This document shows positions 49,340 through 57,613 of a stretch of 64,000 nt of DNA, piece by piece. This stretch comes from Desertimonas sp963733085. GTDB lineage: Bacteria; Actinomycetota; Acidimicrobiia; Acidimicrobiales; Ilumatobacteraceae. How positions within the stretch are numbered: position 1 is the stretch's first letter; each line of letters starts with the position of its first letter. The notes beneath the pieces are model-generated. The model did not search any database. It was not told the origin of the DNA and was given only the letters and a program-made list of their open reading frames with translations. The position numbers and the translations under genes were made by a program. Location of the stretch: positions 372,001 through 436,000 of the forward strand of contig CAVTBY010000002.1 of assembly GCA_963733085.1 (NCBI GenBank). The letters run 5' to 3'.

Positions 49340-50182
49340 GTGGAGTTCGTGGTCGCCCGTAACCCGGACACCGACTCGTCGCTGCCGTTTCTCGTCAGCA
49401 TTCCGCTCGGCTCCAGCCCGGTCACGCTCAAGGTCCGCGACGTCTGGCCGCGAACCACCAAGCTGTACTGCCACCGCGCCGACGGCTGGCCGGCCGAACC
49501 CGAGGTGATCGAGCGCATCCCGGTCCGATCGTGCGTCCGTCGCGGGGCGGCGATCGACCTCGTGCTCGAGCGCGGCCGAGAGAACCGCTCGCAATTCGTG
49601 TTCACCAAGGCCCGTGGGCGCGAGGTGATCTTCTGGCAGAGCGCCCGCACCGCCAAGCAGGCCCGCCCCAACGTCTCGCTGCCGACGGCACAGGCACGTG
49701 GCGGGCCGATCGAGATCATCGTCGATGCCCACGAGCGATACGCCTGGAACTTCGGCCACCAACAGGCGACGACGGTGCGACAAGCCCTACCCGCAGGTGA
49801 CTACGCCGTCGCCGACGAGAACGCAGCGGTGATCGCCGTAGTAGAGCGCAAGAGCCTCGCAGACCTCGTCGCCACTGTGACCAATGGAAAGCTGCGCTTT
49901 GCCATGGCCGCCCTCGCCGCCCTGCCGCGTGCCGTGGTGGTCGTCGAGGATCGCTACTCGGCGATCTTCAAGCTGACTCGGGTCAGGCCTCGGGTGGTCG
50001 CCGACGGCATCGCCGAGCTGCAAGTGCGCTACCCGGCCGTCCCGATTGTGTTCTGCGAGAGCCGCCAACTCGCACAGGAGTGGGCCTACCGATACCTCGG
50101 CGCGGCACTCGAACATCACCGCCTCGACGTAGGCGGGGGGTTGCTTGCCGCCGAGCTCAGCGAGGAACCGACAGCTCCGTGA
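49340..50182 (+). CDS. ERCC4-domain nuclease-like protein
   Basis: 280 residues from the GTG at 49340. The C-terminal half is an ERCC4/XPF-type nuclease domain: IIVDAHERYAWNF (metal-binding Asp/Glu), LPAGDYAV and the signature VVERKSLADLV, followed by VVVEDRYSAIF. The N-terminal half (VTLKVRDVWPRTTKLYCH) is not recognised. No C-terminal helix-hairpin-helix tandem is visible, so it is not a full XPF. It may act on DNA repair or branched substrates in actinobacteria. Its 3' end overlaps the acylase fragment on the other strand by 26 bases. Confidence 0.85.
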   Translation: MEFVVARNPDTDSSLPFLVSIPLGSSPVTLKVRDVWPRTTKLYCHRADGWPAEPEVIERIPVRSCVRRGAAIDLVLERGRENRSQFVFTKARGREVIFWQSARTAKQARPNVSLPTAQARGGPIEIIVDAHERYAWNFGHQQATTVRQALPAGDYAVADENAAVIAVVERKSLADLVATVTNGKLRFAMAALAALPRAVVVVEDRYSAIFKLTRVRPRVVADGIAELQVRYPAVPIVFCESRQLAQEWAYRYLGAALEHHRLDVGGGLLAAELSEEPTAP

Positions 50183-51090
50183 TCTCCATCGAAGACACCG
50201 ACGCGACCTCCTCCGGTTGGAACAGGAACGTCCGCCACTCGCCGGCGCTCCACGCCTCCAACCCGAGCCGATAGGCCGGCGCCGCTGGGTCGTCTGGGTT
50301 GCCGTAGTTGAGGAACCCCTCGGCAACGGGGCCATCGGGAGTGAACTCCAGCGCCATCACGAAGCTCGATCCGTCACTCACTGGATAGCCCGGCAGGTCG
50401 CGCAGCAACGATTGTTCGTTGACCGAGTCGCCGGTGTCGGGGATCGGTCCCATCGTCATGGTGTCGGCGCAGCAGCCGACGATGTTGGCGACGCCCTCGA
50501 AGCCGGTGCCGCCGCGGATCGGAAGGCGATCGCCGGTGCGCACCTCGAACTGCCAGTCACCGAGCGGCGCATCGACCGGGATGCCGAGTAGCTCGAGCAA
50601 CTGTAGGACGCTGCCGAGCTCGACAAGCCAGGGCGACCGATCCTCGGCCGGTGTCGATGGTGTCGTCGCCGGGTTCGCCGGATCGAAAGCGTCGGCGAAC
50701 AGGCGGCCGGTGTCGATCAGCTCGATGTAGTCGAATCGGGCAAGCCACTCGCGGAACAGGATGGCGCCACGGGCGTCGAGCGTGTACGTCCCGTCCCACG
50801 CCGCCAGCGTCTCGCACGCCAGGGTGAGGTCGACCATGGCGCCGTTGAGATCCACCGTCGGGTTGGCGGTGCAGGCTTCGACGAGCGGCTGATGAAGTAG
50901 CTCGGTGACAGCACTGCGCTCGGCGAACAACGCCGCCTCGATGTCGTCGGCGGTCCACGGACCGTCGCGTTCCTCGAGCAGCATGATGTTCGTGCGCGTC
51001 CGCGGCGACTGTGGCACATCGGCGACACCGTGCATCGGCACCAGAGGGCGTCGAACGTGCCGTCCCAACCGGCCAAGACGGTGGCCAAGT
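50157..51090 (-). pseudogene. penicillin-acylase family protein, C-terminal part only
   Basis: About 310 residues that match the end of Ntn-hydrolase acylases (AHL or penicillin acylases): PQSPRTRTNIML, ALFAERSAVTELL, LAAWDGTYTLDARGAILFREWLARF, DAPLGDWQFEVRTGDRLPI, GSSFVMALEFTPDGP. The signal peptide, the self-cleaved Ser nucleophile and the rest of the beta subunit are missing. Near 51055 a frame change is needed, after which acylase-like sequence peters out close to the end of the truncated sigma gene at 51108. It is therefore a remnant and cannot be active as printed. Confidence 0.75.
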
Positions 51091-51107
51091 CGGGGCAATC
51101 CCGTCGG

Positions 51108-51485
51108 TCACCGTCGGGTGACGACGTAGGCGCCGATTGCCCGCGGATCGGCCGCGGCAGGAAGGTCCCGGGCCCCCGCGCCGGCTGCATCGAGCACGGG
51201 CGCCTCACGGCGCCGGCGCTTGGTCCGGCGGAACACCTCGTGACGGGCGATGGCGTACATCCACGGCTTCACACGGTTCCGATCACGCAGCTGGCCGAGC
51301 TTGGCCGCAGCCACGCAGAACACGTCCTGGACGACGTCGGCAGCGTCGTCGCCGTTGCCGAGCATCGCCCGGGCCGTGTCGAACAGTCCACCGGCGAACC
51401 GGTCGTACAGCGCGGCGAGGGCGACGCGGTCGCCGGCGAGGTAGGCCTCCACCAGCTCCCCGTCGGTTCTCGCGTCCACGGTCAT
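51108..51485 (-). pseudogene. ECF sigma factor, region 2 only
   Basis: 125 residues from the ATG at 51485 (MTVDARTDGELVEAYLAGD). Region 2 is intact (ALYDRFAGGLFDTARAMLGN, DVVQDVFCVAAAKLGQL, VKPWMYAIARHEVFRRTKRR), but the protein ends VVTRR where the linker and the region-4 helix-turn-helix should follow. The next sequence is a C-terminal acylase fragment, so the 3' half appears deleted. A product with region 2 alone could bind core polymerase and the -10 but not the -35. A four-unit 11-base repeat lies 71-114 bases upstream. Confidence 0.75.
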
Positions 51486-51555
51486 GTGGCACAGCCCCTT
51501 GTTCCTCCTCGCTCGCAGTCCAGAGCCACGAACGAGTGCCCACTCGCGCAAAGCA

Positions 51556-51599
51556 GGCGGTGATATGGCGGTGATTTGGCGGTGATATGGCGGTGTGAC
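51556..51599. repeat. 11-bp tandem repeat upstream of the truncated sigma gene
   Basis: Units GGCGGTGATAT, GGCGGTGATTT, GGCGGTGATAT and a partial GGCGGTGTGAC follow one another without gaps, one helical turn apart. Position upstream of a sigma-factor start suggests repeated protein-binding sites. Confidence 0.85.
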
Positions 51600-51740
51600 G
51601 CCGGCATTACGTAAGCAGAGGGCACAGTCCCGCGACGGCGAATTGTCGACGACGAGCGACGGGTGTCACGTATCGCCCGAGGTCACTCCCATGTCCTCGT
51701 ACCTGACGAATCGCAACGATTCGACGATCGGAGACCATCG

Positions 51741-51956
51741 ATGAGCATGCATCCATACATGGCCGAGCAGCTGGCGGTGCTTCGCCAGCGAGAACTGCTC
51801 GAGGAGGCGGCCAGGGTTCGCCTCGTCCCCCGCAAGCGCTTCCGCTTGCTGGCGCTCGCCAGCGCGGCACGGCGTTCCTTGGTCAGATCGAGTGCCCCGT
51901 CGCGGCCGCCGGTGGTTGCCACCAACTCCGCAGTCCACGGTGTCGCTGCCGACTGA
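51741..51956 (+). CDS. small basic hypothetical protein
   Basis: 71 residues, MSMHPYMAEQLAVLRQREL..., with a helix-forming, Arg/Leu-rich middle (EEAARVRLVPRKRFRLLALASAARRSL). Short actinobacterial proteins with this composition are common near regulators, but I do not recognise a family. A GGAGACC lies a few bases before the ATG. It converges on galK, 16 bases away. Confidence 0.5.
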   Translation: MSMHPYMAEQLAVLRQRELLEEAARVRLVPRKRFRLLALASAARRSLVRSSAPSRPPVVATNSAVHGVAAD

Positions 51957-51972
51957 CGGATCCTCGCTTAGC

Positions 51973-53019
51973 TCAGTCGCCGGTGCGGACGTCGGCGCCG
52001 GCGCTGGGCTGCACCCACCACGCCGAGTCGAATGCCGAGGCGTCGACTGCACCGGGCTCGGTGAGGGCAACGACACAGCCACCCCAGCCACCACCGGTCA
52101 TCCGCGCTCCGTACACGCCGGGCGTTCCCCACAGCGACTGGCACAGTTCGTCGATCGAAGCTGTCGAGCAGTCGAAGTCTCCGCTCAGGCTGCGATGACT
52201 TTCCGACATCAACCCGCCGGCGCCAGCGAGGTCACCACCGGCGATCGCCGCGGCAAAGTCGTCGACGCGGCGGTTCTCGGAAAGCACGTGGCGGGCGCGG
52301 GCGCGGATCGTCGGATCGTCGAGCTCGGCGAGGGCGGCGGCTGAGGCATCGCGCAACGGTCCGATGGCCGCCTCCGCAGCGGCCAACTCGACGACTCGGT
52401 CGGCGTAGCCGGAGTCGGCGAGCGAGCGGGCACCGGCCCAGATCACCAGCCACCGGGCGACGTCGGATGGGGGCAGCGGCACCGGGACGACCTCGAACGA
52501 CCGACAGTCGAGATAAAGGCCGCTTCCCGCCACGCCGCAGATCGCGGCGAGTTGGTCGAGCAGCCCTGTCGGGACGCCGCGGGCGGCGTGTTCGGCGGCT
52601 TGACACATCCTGGCCAAGCCGATCGGGTCGCCGTGGTCTGCACCCATCGCCAGGGCACACGCGACCTCGAGGGCGGCGCTCGACGACAGTCCCGAGCCCG
52701 CCGGCAGGTCACTCCGCACGACACCGTTGAACCCCGCCGTCGGCCGCAGCTGGTTGACGATCCCGGCGACGTAGCGCGCCCACTCGGGTTGCACGGCTGC
52801 CGGTTCACTGACATCGAGGGCGACCACGGCGTCGGGGAGCCCGTCGCTCGTCAACCGGACCTCGCCGAGCGCCCGGTCGCGGTACCCGGAGATCTCGACG
52901 GCTCGGTCGATGGCGATCGGAAAGCACAGCCCGCCGGTGTAATCGGTGTGATCGCCAATCAGGTTCACGCGCCCTGGTGCTCGCGCCATGACGATCGGCG
53001 AGTCGCTGCTCACGGCCAT
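51973..53019 (-). CDS. galK: galactokinase
   Basis: 348 residues from the ATG at 53019 (MAVSSDSPIVMARAPGRVNLIGDHTDYTGG region). GHMP-kinase motifs are complete: the galactokinase signature GRVNLIGDHTDYTGG, the ATP loop LPAGSGLSSSAALEV, and the C-terminal MTGGGWGGCVVAL. It phosphorylates alpha-D-galactose as the first Leloir step; galT and galE are not in the window. Slightly shorter than the E. coli enzyme but typical for actinobacteria. An upstream extension in frame lacks similarity and overlaps the divergent gene. Confidence 0.92.
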   Translation of the reverse strand: MAVSSDSPIVMARAPGRVNLIGDHTDYTGGLCFPIAIDRAVEISGYRDRALGEVRLTSDGLPDAVVALDVSEPAAVQPEWARYVAGIVNQLRPTAGFNGVVRSDLPAGSGLSSSAALEVACALAMGADHGDPIGLARMCQAAEHAARGVPTGLLDQLAAICGVAGSGLYLDCRSFEVVPVPLPPSDVARWLVIWAGARSLADSGYADRVVELAAAEAAIGPLRDASAAALAELDDPTIRARARHVLSENRRVDDFAAAIAGGDLAGAGGLMSESHRSLSGDFDCSTASIDELCQSLWGTPGVYGARMTGGGWGGCVVALTEPGAVDASAFDSAWWVQPSAGADVRTGD

Positions 53020-53066
53020 GAGTATTCCGTTCCCGAGCCCGCTACTCCCAGATACCGTCCGCCGTG

Positions 53067-53801
53067 ATGTCTCGCCGGCTCGTCGTGTCTGCCGCCGCGC
53101 CGCTGCTCGTGGGCGCGGTCGGTGTGATACCAACGTCGGTCGACCCGGTTGATCAAGCCGCCGCCGAAGCGGCCGTCGCCGTGTTCAACCAACGACTCAC
53201 GGCCGCCGGTTGGATGTCGACCGGCCCGTTCGCCCAGTCCGCGGGGAGCGAATCTGACGCCGAGGAGTCCGAGTTCGGGCCGTGCCTCGGCGGCTTCGAG
53301 CGCTACCTCGACTACACCGACGTGCGGCTCGAGGGGGAGACGGCGCGAGCGTTCTCCGACGACTTCGAGCTGACCGGCGACGATCGGGAGGACGGCGTCA
53401 GCGAGGACGGCATCGGCGAGTTCGGGTACGCCGGCGCGGTCGTGCTCACCGCTGAGGCGTCAGCCGTCGTCATGTTCGACGAGTTCGTCCAGCGGCTCGG
53501 TGCGGAAGCGACGGCGGCGTGCATGACCGGGCAGCTGGCGGGAGCGGCGCCCTCCGAGGGATCGGCCGTGGAGATTGGCGTCACCACCGAGGGCGATCTG
53601 GGCGTCGGCGAGGCAAGTGCCCGCCTCGACGTCGCCGTGACGATGGACCACGAGGGAAACGCTTATGGGACGTCAGCGACGTTCGCCGCGGCCCGTGTTG
53701 ATCGGAGTCTCGTGGTCGTCGTCGCCGGCGGATCCGGGTCCGCAGCGATCGCCCTCGATCCCGTCGCCGAACTGGCGGCGGTGGTCGACACGTTCGCCTG
53801 A
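53067..53801 (+). CDS. secreted hypothetical protein
   Basis: 244 residues from the ATG at 53067 (or the GTG three bases earlier). An N-terminal signal (MSRRLVVSAAAPLLVGAVGVIPTSV) precedes an acidic, Ala/Glu-rich mature domain with two cysteines (FGPCLGGFERYL, TAACMTGQLAG). The overall style (VFNQRLTAAGW, FDEFVQRLGAEA, VVVVAGGSGSAAI, LAAVVDTFA) resembles sensor-type or PknH-like extracellular domains of actinobacteria, but no assignment is safe. TACCGT lies shortly upstream in the divergent gap with galK. Confidence 0.65.
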   Translation: MSRRLVVSAAAPLLVGAVGVIPTSVDPVDQAAAEAAVAVFNQRLTAAGWMSTGPFAQSAGSESDAEESEFGPCLGGFERYLDYTDVRLEGETARAFSDDFELTGDDREDGVSEDGIGEFGYAGAVVLTAEASAVVMFDEFVQRLGAEATAACMTGQLAGAAPSEGSAVEIGVTTEGDLGVGEASARLDVAVTMDHEGNAYGTSATFAAARVDRSLVVVVAGGSGSAAIALDPVAELAAVVDTFA

Positions 53802-53820
53802 AGTCGATCAGACTGGCGCG

Positions 53821-54528
53821 ATGGCGCTCACCGATCCCGAGGTCCGCGTTCTCGCCGCCCTGATCGAGAAGGAGGCGGCGGTCCCGGAGAGCTACCCGCT
53901 GACGCTCAACGCCCTTCGCCTGGCCTGCAACCAGGCGACCAATCGCCGGCCGGTGGTGTCCTACGACGACCGCACCGTCGAGGCGGCTCTGCTGTCACTC
54001 AAGTCGGTCGGACTGATCCGCTTCGTCCACCCATCCCACGGCGGGCGCACGACCCGCTATCGACACACCGCCAACGAGCGATGGCGTCTGTCCGGCGGTG
54101 AGCTGCTCGTCCTCGCTGCGCTCGCGCTCCGGGGACCCCAGACCGTCGCCGAGATCCGCGCCCGAGTCGACCGCCTGCTGCCTGCCGACGAGGAGTCGAC
54201 GATCGAGGAGCTGCTCGACGCCCTCGCGGCGCGAAGCCCGGAACCGCTTGCGGTGCGGCTCGGGCGGCGACCAGGCGAGCGTGACGACCGGTGGGCCGCG
54301 GCAATCGGTTCGCCACCATCAGCCGACGACGAACGTGACGACGGCGTCGACGGGATCGACGACGTCGGCGATATCACCGGCCCGCTCGACTTCGCCGAGC
54401 CGGAGTGGCGCGGCGAGTCGCTGAATCCGTTGCAGAAGCGCGTCGAGGAGTTGGAGGCAACGGTCACGTCGCTCGCGGCTCGGCTCGATCGCCTCGAACA
54501 GCTCGCATCGAGCGCCGGCCTGGCCTGA
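53821..54528 (+). CDS. YceH/DUF480 (UPF0502) family protein
   Basis: 235 residues. The family's winged-helix-like pair is recognisable: LTDPEVRVLAALIEKEAAVPE and YPLTLNALRLACNQATNRRP, then the second unit LSGGELLVLAALALRGPQT. The C-terminus has a coiled-coil-like end (LQKRVEELEATVTSLAARLDRLEQL). The molecular role of YceH is not established; it may be regulatory. It follows the secreted protein gene after 19 bases on the same strand. Confidence 0.9.
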   Translation: MALTDPEVRVLAALIEKEAAVPESYPLTLNALRLACNQATNRRPVVSYDDRTVEAALLSLKSVGLIRFVHPSHGGRTTRYRHTANERWRLSGGELLVLAALALRGPQTVAEIRARVDRLLPADEESTIEELLDALAARSPEPLAVRLGRRPGERDDRWAAAIGSPPSADDERDDGVDGIDDVGDITGPLDFAEPEWRGESLNPLQKRVEELEATVTSLAARLDRLEQLASSAGLA

Positions 54529-54618
54529 GCCGGACGAACCTGAGCGGGCGGGCGACAAGTGCCGACGCAGGAGGCACGACATGGTCGTGTCGGTCGGCAC
54601 TTCGGACTCTGGGCCACT

Positions 54619-55134
54619 TCAGTACGGCGAGCCAGGTGACTCCTCGTCGAGGATGAGGCTCATCTCGATCGAGTCCCACAGCTGGCCATTGCTGCGGCGC
54701 CAGTGGCGACGGCGGTGGCCCTCGATCACGAACCCGGCCCCCTCGTACAGCCGTCTTGCCGCGGTGTTGTGCGGCCACACCTCGAGGTCGACCTTGTGAA
54801 CGCCGGCCCGGCGCGACCACTCGACACAACCGTTGAGCAACTCCTTGCCGAGGCCTCGGCCGCGGTAGTCCCCCAGCAACGCCATCCCGAGATAACCGCG
54901 GCCCCGCTCGACGTCGACGTGGGCGAACCCGACGACGCGTTCGCCGTCGACCGCAACCAATGTGTACGACTGGTCGCTCGGCTGTTCCACCGCCGCCCGG
55001 ATCCGGGCCTTGCGATCGTCGGCCATCGGCGCTTCAGTACCGATCCAGCGACCCTCGGCCGCCACCGCTTCGAAGACCGCGAGGTATCCGTCGGCATCGC
55101 TTGGCTCGATTGGCCGCACGATCACCTGCTCCAT
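54619..55134 (-). CDS. GNAT-family N-acetyltransferase
   Basis: 171 residues from the ATG at 55134 (MEQVIVRPIEPSDADGYL). The acetyl-CoA motif is GDYRGRGLGKELLNG and the C-terminal motif is HNTAARRLYEGAGFVIEG, the RimI/YhhY-like GNAT pattern. The substrate (protein N-terminus, polyamine or antibiotic) is unknown. TACGCT lies 7 bases before the ATG on the minus strand. It follows gpsA in the same direction, separated by the third palindromic repeat. Confidence 0.9.
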   Translation of the reverse strand: MEQVIVRPIEPSDADGYLAVFEAVAAEGRWIGTEAPMADDRKARIRAAVEQPSDQSYTLVAVDGERVVGFAHVDVERGRGYLGMALLGDYRGRGLGKELLNGCVEWSRRAGVHKVDLEVWPHNTAARRLYEGAGFVIEGHRRRHWRRSNGQLWDSIEMSLILDEESPGSPY

Positions 55135-55141
55135 CGACGAG

Positions 55142-55147
55142 GAGCGT
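55142..55147 (-). promoter_or_regulatory. candidate -10 box TACGCT for the GNAT gene
   Basis: On the minus strand TACGCT is 7 bases before the ATG at 55134, so the GNAT gene probably has its own leaderless transcript downstream of the gpsA palindrome. Confidence 0.45.
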
Positions 55148-55196
55148 AGGGGTGTGCGCTGCTCAGACGACGGCGATGGCGCGCACCGGAAACTGC

Positions 55197-55246
55197 GGAC
55201 CGATGGGTGTTTGCGGGACGAAACAGTCCCCGAAACACCCATCGGT
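55197..55246. repeat. CCGATGGGTG palindromic repeat, copy 3
   Basis: Arms GACCGATGGGTGTTT (55197-55211) and AAACACCCATCGGTC (55232-55246) match perfectly; an inner GGGAC/GTCCC stem encloses GAAACA. The right flank CGCGGCCGGGA is shared with copy 2. It lies 13 bases beyond the gpsA stop. Confidence 0.92.
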
Positions 55247-55259
55247 CGCGGCCGGGATC

Positions 55260-56252
55260 TCAGCCGGGCTCGTTTTCGTGGCCGGGGCGGACTCGGAGGC
55301 CGGCGTAGGCACGCGCTGCGCTGGTGCGGCCATTGACGACCTTGTAGATCTCCTCGCACACGGGCATCGGGACGCCGTGTCGCTTGGCCAGGTCGCGCAC
55401 GGTCGTCGCCGTCTTCACGCCCTCGGCGACCATGTGCATCTCGCCGAGGATGTCGGCCAGCTTGCGGCCGCGGCCGAGTTGCTCGCCGACGTGGCGGTTG
55501 CGACTGTGCGGGCTGACGCACGTCGTGATCAGGTCGCCCATCCCCGCCAGCCCGGCGAACGTGATCGCCTCGCCGCCCATCGCCACGCCGAGGCGGGTGA
55601 TCTCGGCGAGACCGCGGGTCATCACCGCCGCCCGAGTGTTGTCGCCGACGCCGAGGCCCTGGGCGATCCCGGCGGCGATGGCGACGACGTTCTTCAACGC
55701 CCCGGCGAGCTCGCAGCCGACGACATCGTGGTTGAGGTAGACGCGGAACAGCCCGCGGGTGAGCACCGCCTGGATTGCTCCGCCGACGGCGAGGTCCTCG
55801 GTGGCGATCACGGCGGCGGCGGCCTGGCCGGACATGATCTCGCGGGCGATGTTCGGCCCCGTCAATGCCGCCACCGGGCGACCCGGCGTGACGTCGGCGA
55901 TCACCTGCGTCATCCGCAGCAACGACTTCTGCTCGAGCCCCTTCGACAGGCTGACGATCGGGATCCACGGGTGGATCCACTTCGTCGCCGTCTCCATCGT
56001 CGAGCGCACGGCGGAGGTCGGCACGCCGACGATGAGCAGTTCGGCGTGACGAGACGCTTCCTCGAGGTCGGCCGTCGCGGTCAGCTTGGTGTTGAGGCGG
56101 AAGCCCGGTAGATAGGACTCGTTGGTGCGCTCGGTGTTGACCTCGTCGGCGACGTCCGGATCGCGGGCCCACAGCATCGTCGGATGGCGGGCGGCGATGA
56201 GTGACGCCATCGTGGTCCCCCAGGACCCGCCCCCCAGCACGGAGACCTGCAT
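55260..56252 (-). CDS. gpsA: NAD(P)H-dependent glycerol-3-phosphate dehydrogenase
   Basis: 330 residues, standard length. The Rossmann motif LGGGSWGTTMASL is at the N-terminus; SLSKGLEQKSLLRM, LTGPNIAREIMSG, CELAGALKNVVAIAAG and the EGVKTATTV segment are all family signatures, including the catalytic lysine in ALKN. It reduces dihydroxyacetone phosphate to sn-glycerol 3-phosphate for phospholipid synthesis. It is divergent from an acyl-CoA dehydrogenase gene, each with its own -10 box. Confidence 0.95.
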   Translation of the reverse strand: MQVSVLGGGSWGTTMASLIAARHPTMLWARDPDVADEVNTERTNESYLPGFRLNTKLTATADLEEASRHAELLIVGVPTSAVRSTMETATKWIHPWIPIVSLSKGLEQKSLLRMTQVIADVTPGRPVAALTGPNIAREIMSGQAAAAVIATEDLAVGGAIQAVLTRGLFRVYLNHDVVGCELAGALKNVVAIAAGIAQGLGVGDNTRAAVMTRGLAEITRLGVAMGGEAITFAGLAGMGDLITTCVSPHSRNRHVGEQLGRGRKLADILGEMHMVAEGVKTATTVRDLAKRHGVPMPVCEEIYKVVNGRTSAARAYAGLRVRPGHENEPG

Positions 56253-56258
56253 GCGAGG

Positions 56259-56264
56259 ACGTTA
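56259..56264 (-). promoter_or_regulatory. candidate -10 box TAACGT for gpsA
   Basis: On the minus strand TAACGT is 6 bases before the gpsA ATG at 56252, predicting a leaderless message. Confidence 0.5.
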
Positions 56265-56301
56265 ACCCGGCCACCAATCCTGGGCACCGCCCAGACCCCG
56301 G

Positions 56302-56307
56302 TACTGT
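56302..56307 (+). promoter_or_regulatory. candidate -10 box TACTGT for the acyl-CoA dehydrogenase gene
   Basis: TACTGT is 7 bases before the ATG at 56315 in the 62-base divergent gap with gpsA. Confidence 0.45.
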
Positions 56308-56314
56308 CCCGACG

Positions 56315-57565
56315 ATGGCGATCGACTTCAGCCTGCCCGCCGACCTCGAGGAGGTGCGCGGACGGGTCCGAACGTTTGTCGACGATGTCGTCCGGCCCGC
56401 GGAGCAACGGATCGAGTCCGACGCGTTGCGCGAGACAGATCGGGGTGCGTACTACCGCGAGTTGCTCGCCCTGCGGTCCGCCGCCCGCGAGGCCGGGCTG
56501 TGGCTGCCGCAGATGCCGCCGGAGTGGGGCGGCATGGGGCTCGGCCACGTCGCCCTGGCGATGGTCCAGGCTGAGGCCGCCCGCACGTATCACGGACCGT
56601 GGGTGCTCAACTGCCAGGCGCCCGACGAGGGCAACATGCACACGCTGTTGCACTTCGCCACGGACGATCAGAAGGAGTGCTACCTGCGACCGCTGTGCGA
56701 GGGGTCGGTGTGGTCGTGCTTCGCCATGACCGAACCGGAAGTGGCCGGTTCCGATCCAACGCTGATCCGCACGCGGGCCGAGCCCGACGGCGACGAGTGG
56801 GTGATCAACGGCCACAAGTGGTTCATCTCCAACGCCCACCGCGCCAACTTCGCCATCCTCATCGCCCGTACCGAGGAGAACCCCGACGTCGCCCAAGCAG
56901 CGAACACGGCGTTCATCGTCGACCTCCCCACCGACGGCTGGACAGAGGTTCGCCAGATCGAGACGATGCACGGAAGCACCGGCCACTCCGAGATCCGCAT
57001 CGACGATCTGCGCGTGCACGACTCGCAACGCCTGGGCGGCAGGGGAGAGGGGCACCGCCTCGGCCAGTACCGGCTCGGCCCGGCGCGGCTCGCCCACTGC
57101 ATGCGCTGGATCGCCCAGGCGGAAGTCGCCCTCGACATGATGGTCGACCGCGCGCTCAACCGCTTCTCCCACGGCTCCTCGCTGGCCGAGAAGCAGGGCA
57201 TCCAGTGGCTCATCGCCGACTCGACGATGGAGCTGTATCAGGCCAAGTTGATGGTCCTCCACGCCGCCTACAAGCTCGATCGACATCAGTCCGACGACAC
57301 CGTCGACTTCAAGTCGGAGGTGTCGATGGCCAAACACTTCGTCGCCAACATGGTCAACCGAGTGATCGACCGCTCGATCCAGGTCCACGGTGCCCTCGGT
57401 TACTCCACGGACACGCCGCTGGCGCACATGTATCAACACGCCCGCTGGGCCCGTCTCGCCGACGGTGCCGACGAGATCCACCAAATGCGCATCGCCCAGC
57501 GCTCCATCGCCGCCTACACCGACACCGGCAGCACGCGCCGGGCGACGGGCGACCTGCCGTTGTAA
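56315..57565 (+). CDS. acyl-CoA dehydrogenase
   Basis: 416 residues. It begins MAIDFSLPADLEEVRGRVRTF; the beta-domain signature CFAMTEPEVAGSDP and WVINGHKWFISNA are present, and the C-terminal domain has SIQVHGALGYSTDTPLAHMY then ARLADGADEIHQM, where the last segment is the DGxxEIH-type ending of the long, FadE-like or CaiA-like branch. It differs clearly from the other acyl-CoA dehydrogenase at 18050. Substrate unknown; no other beta-oxidation genes are adjacent. Confidence 0.93.
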   Translation: MAIDFSLPADLEEVRGRVRTFVDDVVRPAEQRIESDALRETDRGAYYRELLALRSAAREAGLWLPQMPPEWGGMGLGHVALAMVQAEAARTYHGPWVLNCQAPDEGNMHTLLHFATDDQKECYLRPLCEGSVWSCFAMTEPEVAGSDPTLIRTRAEPDGDEWVINGHKWFISNAHRANFAILIARTEENPDVAQAANTAFIVDLPTDGWTEVRQIETMHGSTGHSEIRIDDLRVHDSQRLGGRGEGHRLGQYRLGPARLAHCMRWIAQAEVALDMMVDRALNRFSHGSSLAEKQGIQWLIADSTMELYQAKLMVLHAAYKLDRHQSDDTVDFKSEVSMAKHFVANMVNRVIDRSIQVHGALGYSTDTPLAHMYQHARWARLADGADEIHQMRIAQRSIAAYTDTGSTRRATGDLPL

Positions 57566-57613
57566 CTCGGTGACCGCCGGACTTGAGTTCGTCTCTCGGA
57601 CCCGCTCGCTGCG

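Noticed and set aside
48776..49783. A 335-residue protein including the LigT-like domain
   Set aside because: The N-terminal third is antisense to the ERCC4 nuclease gene and lacks similarity; the ATG at 49315 gives the normal family length.
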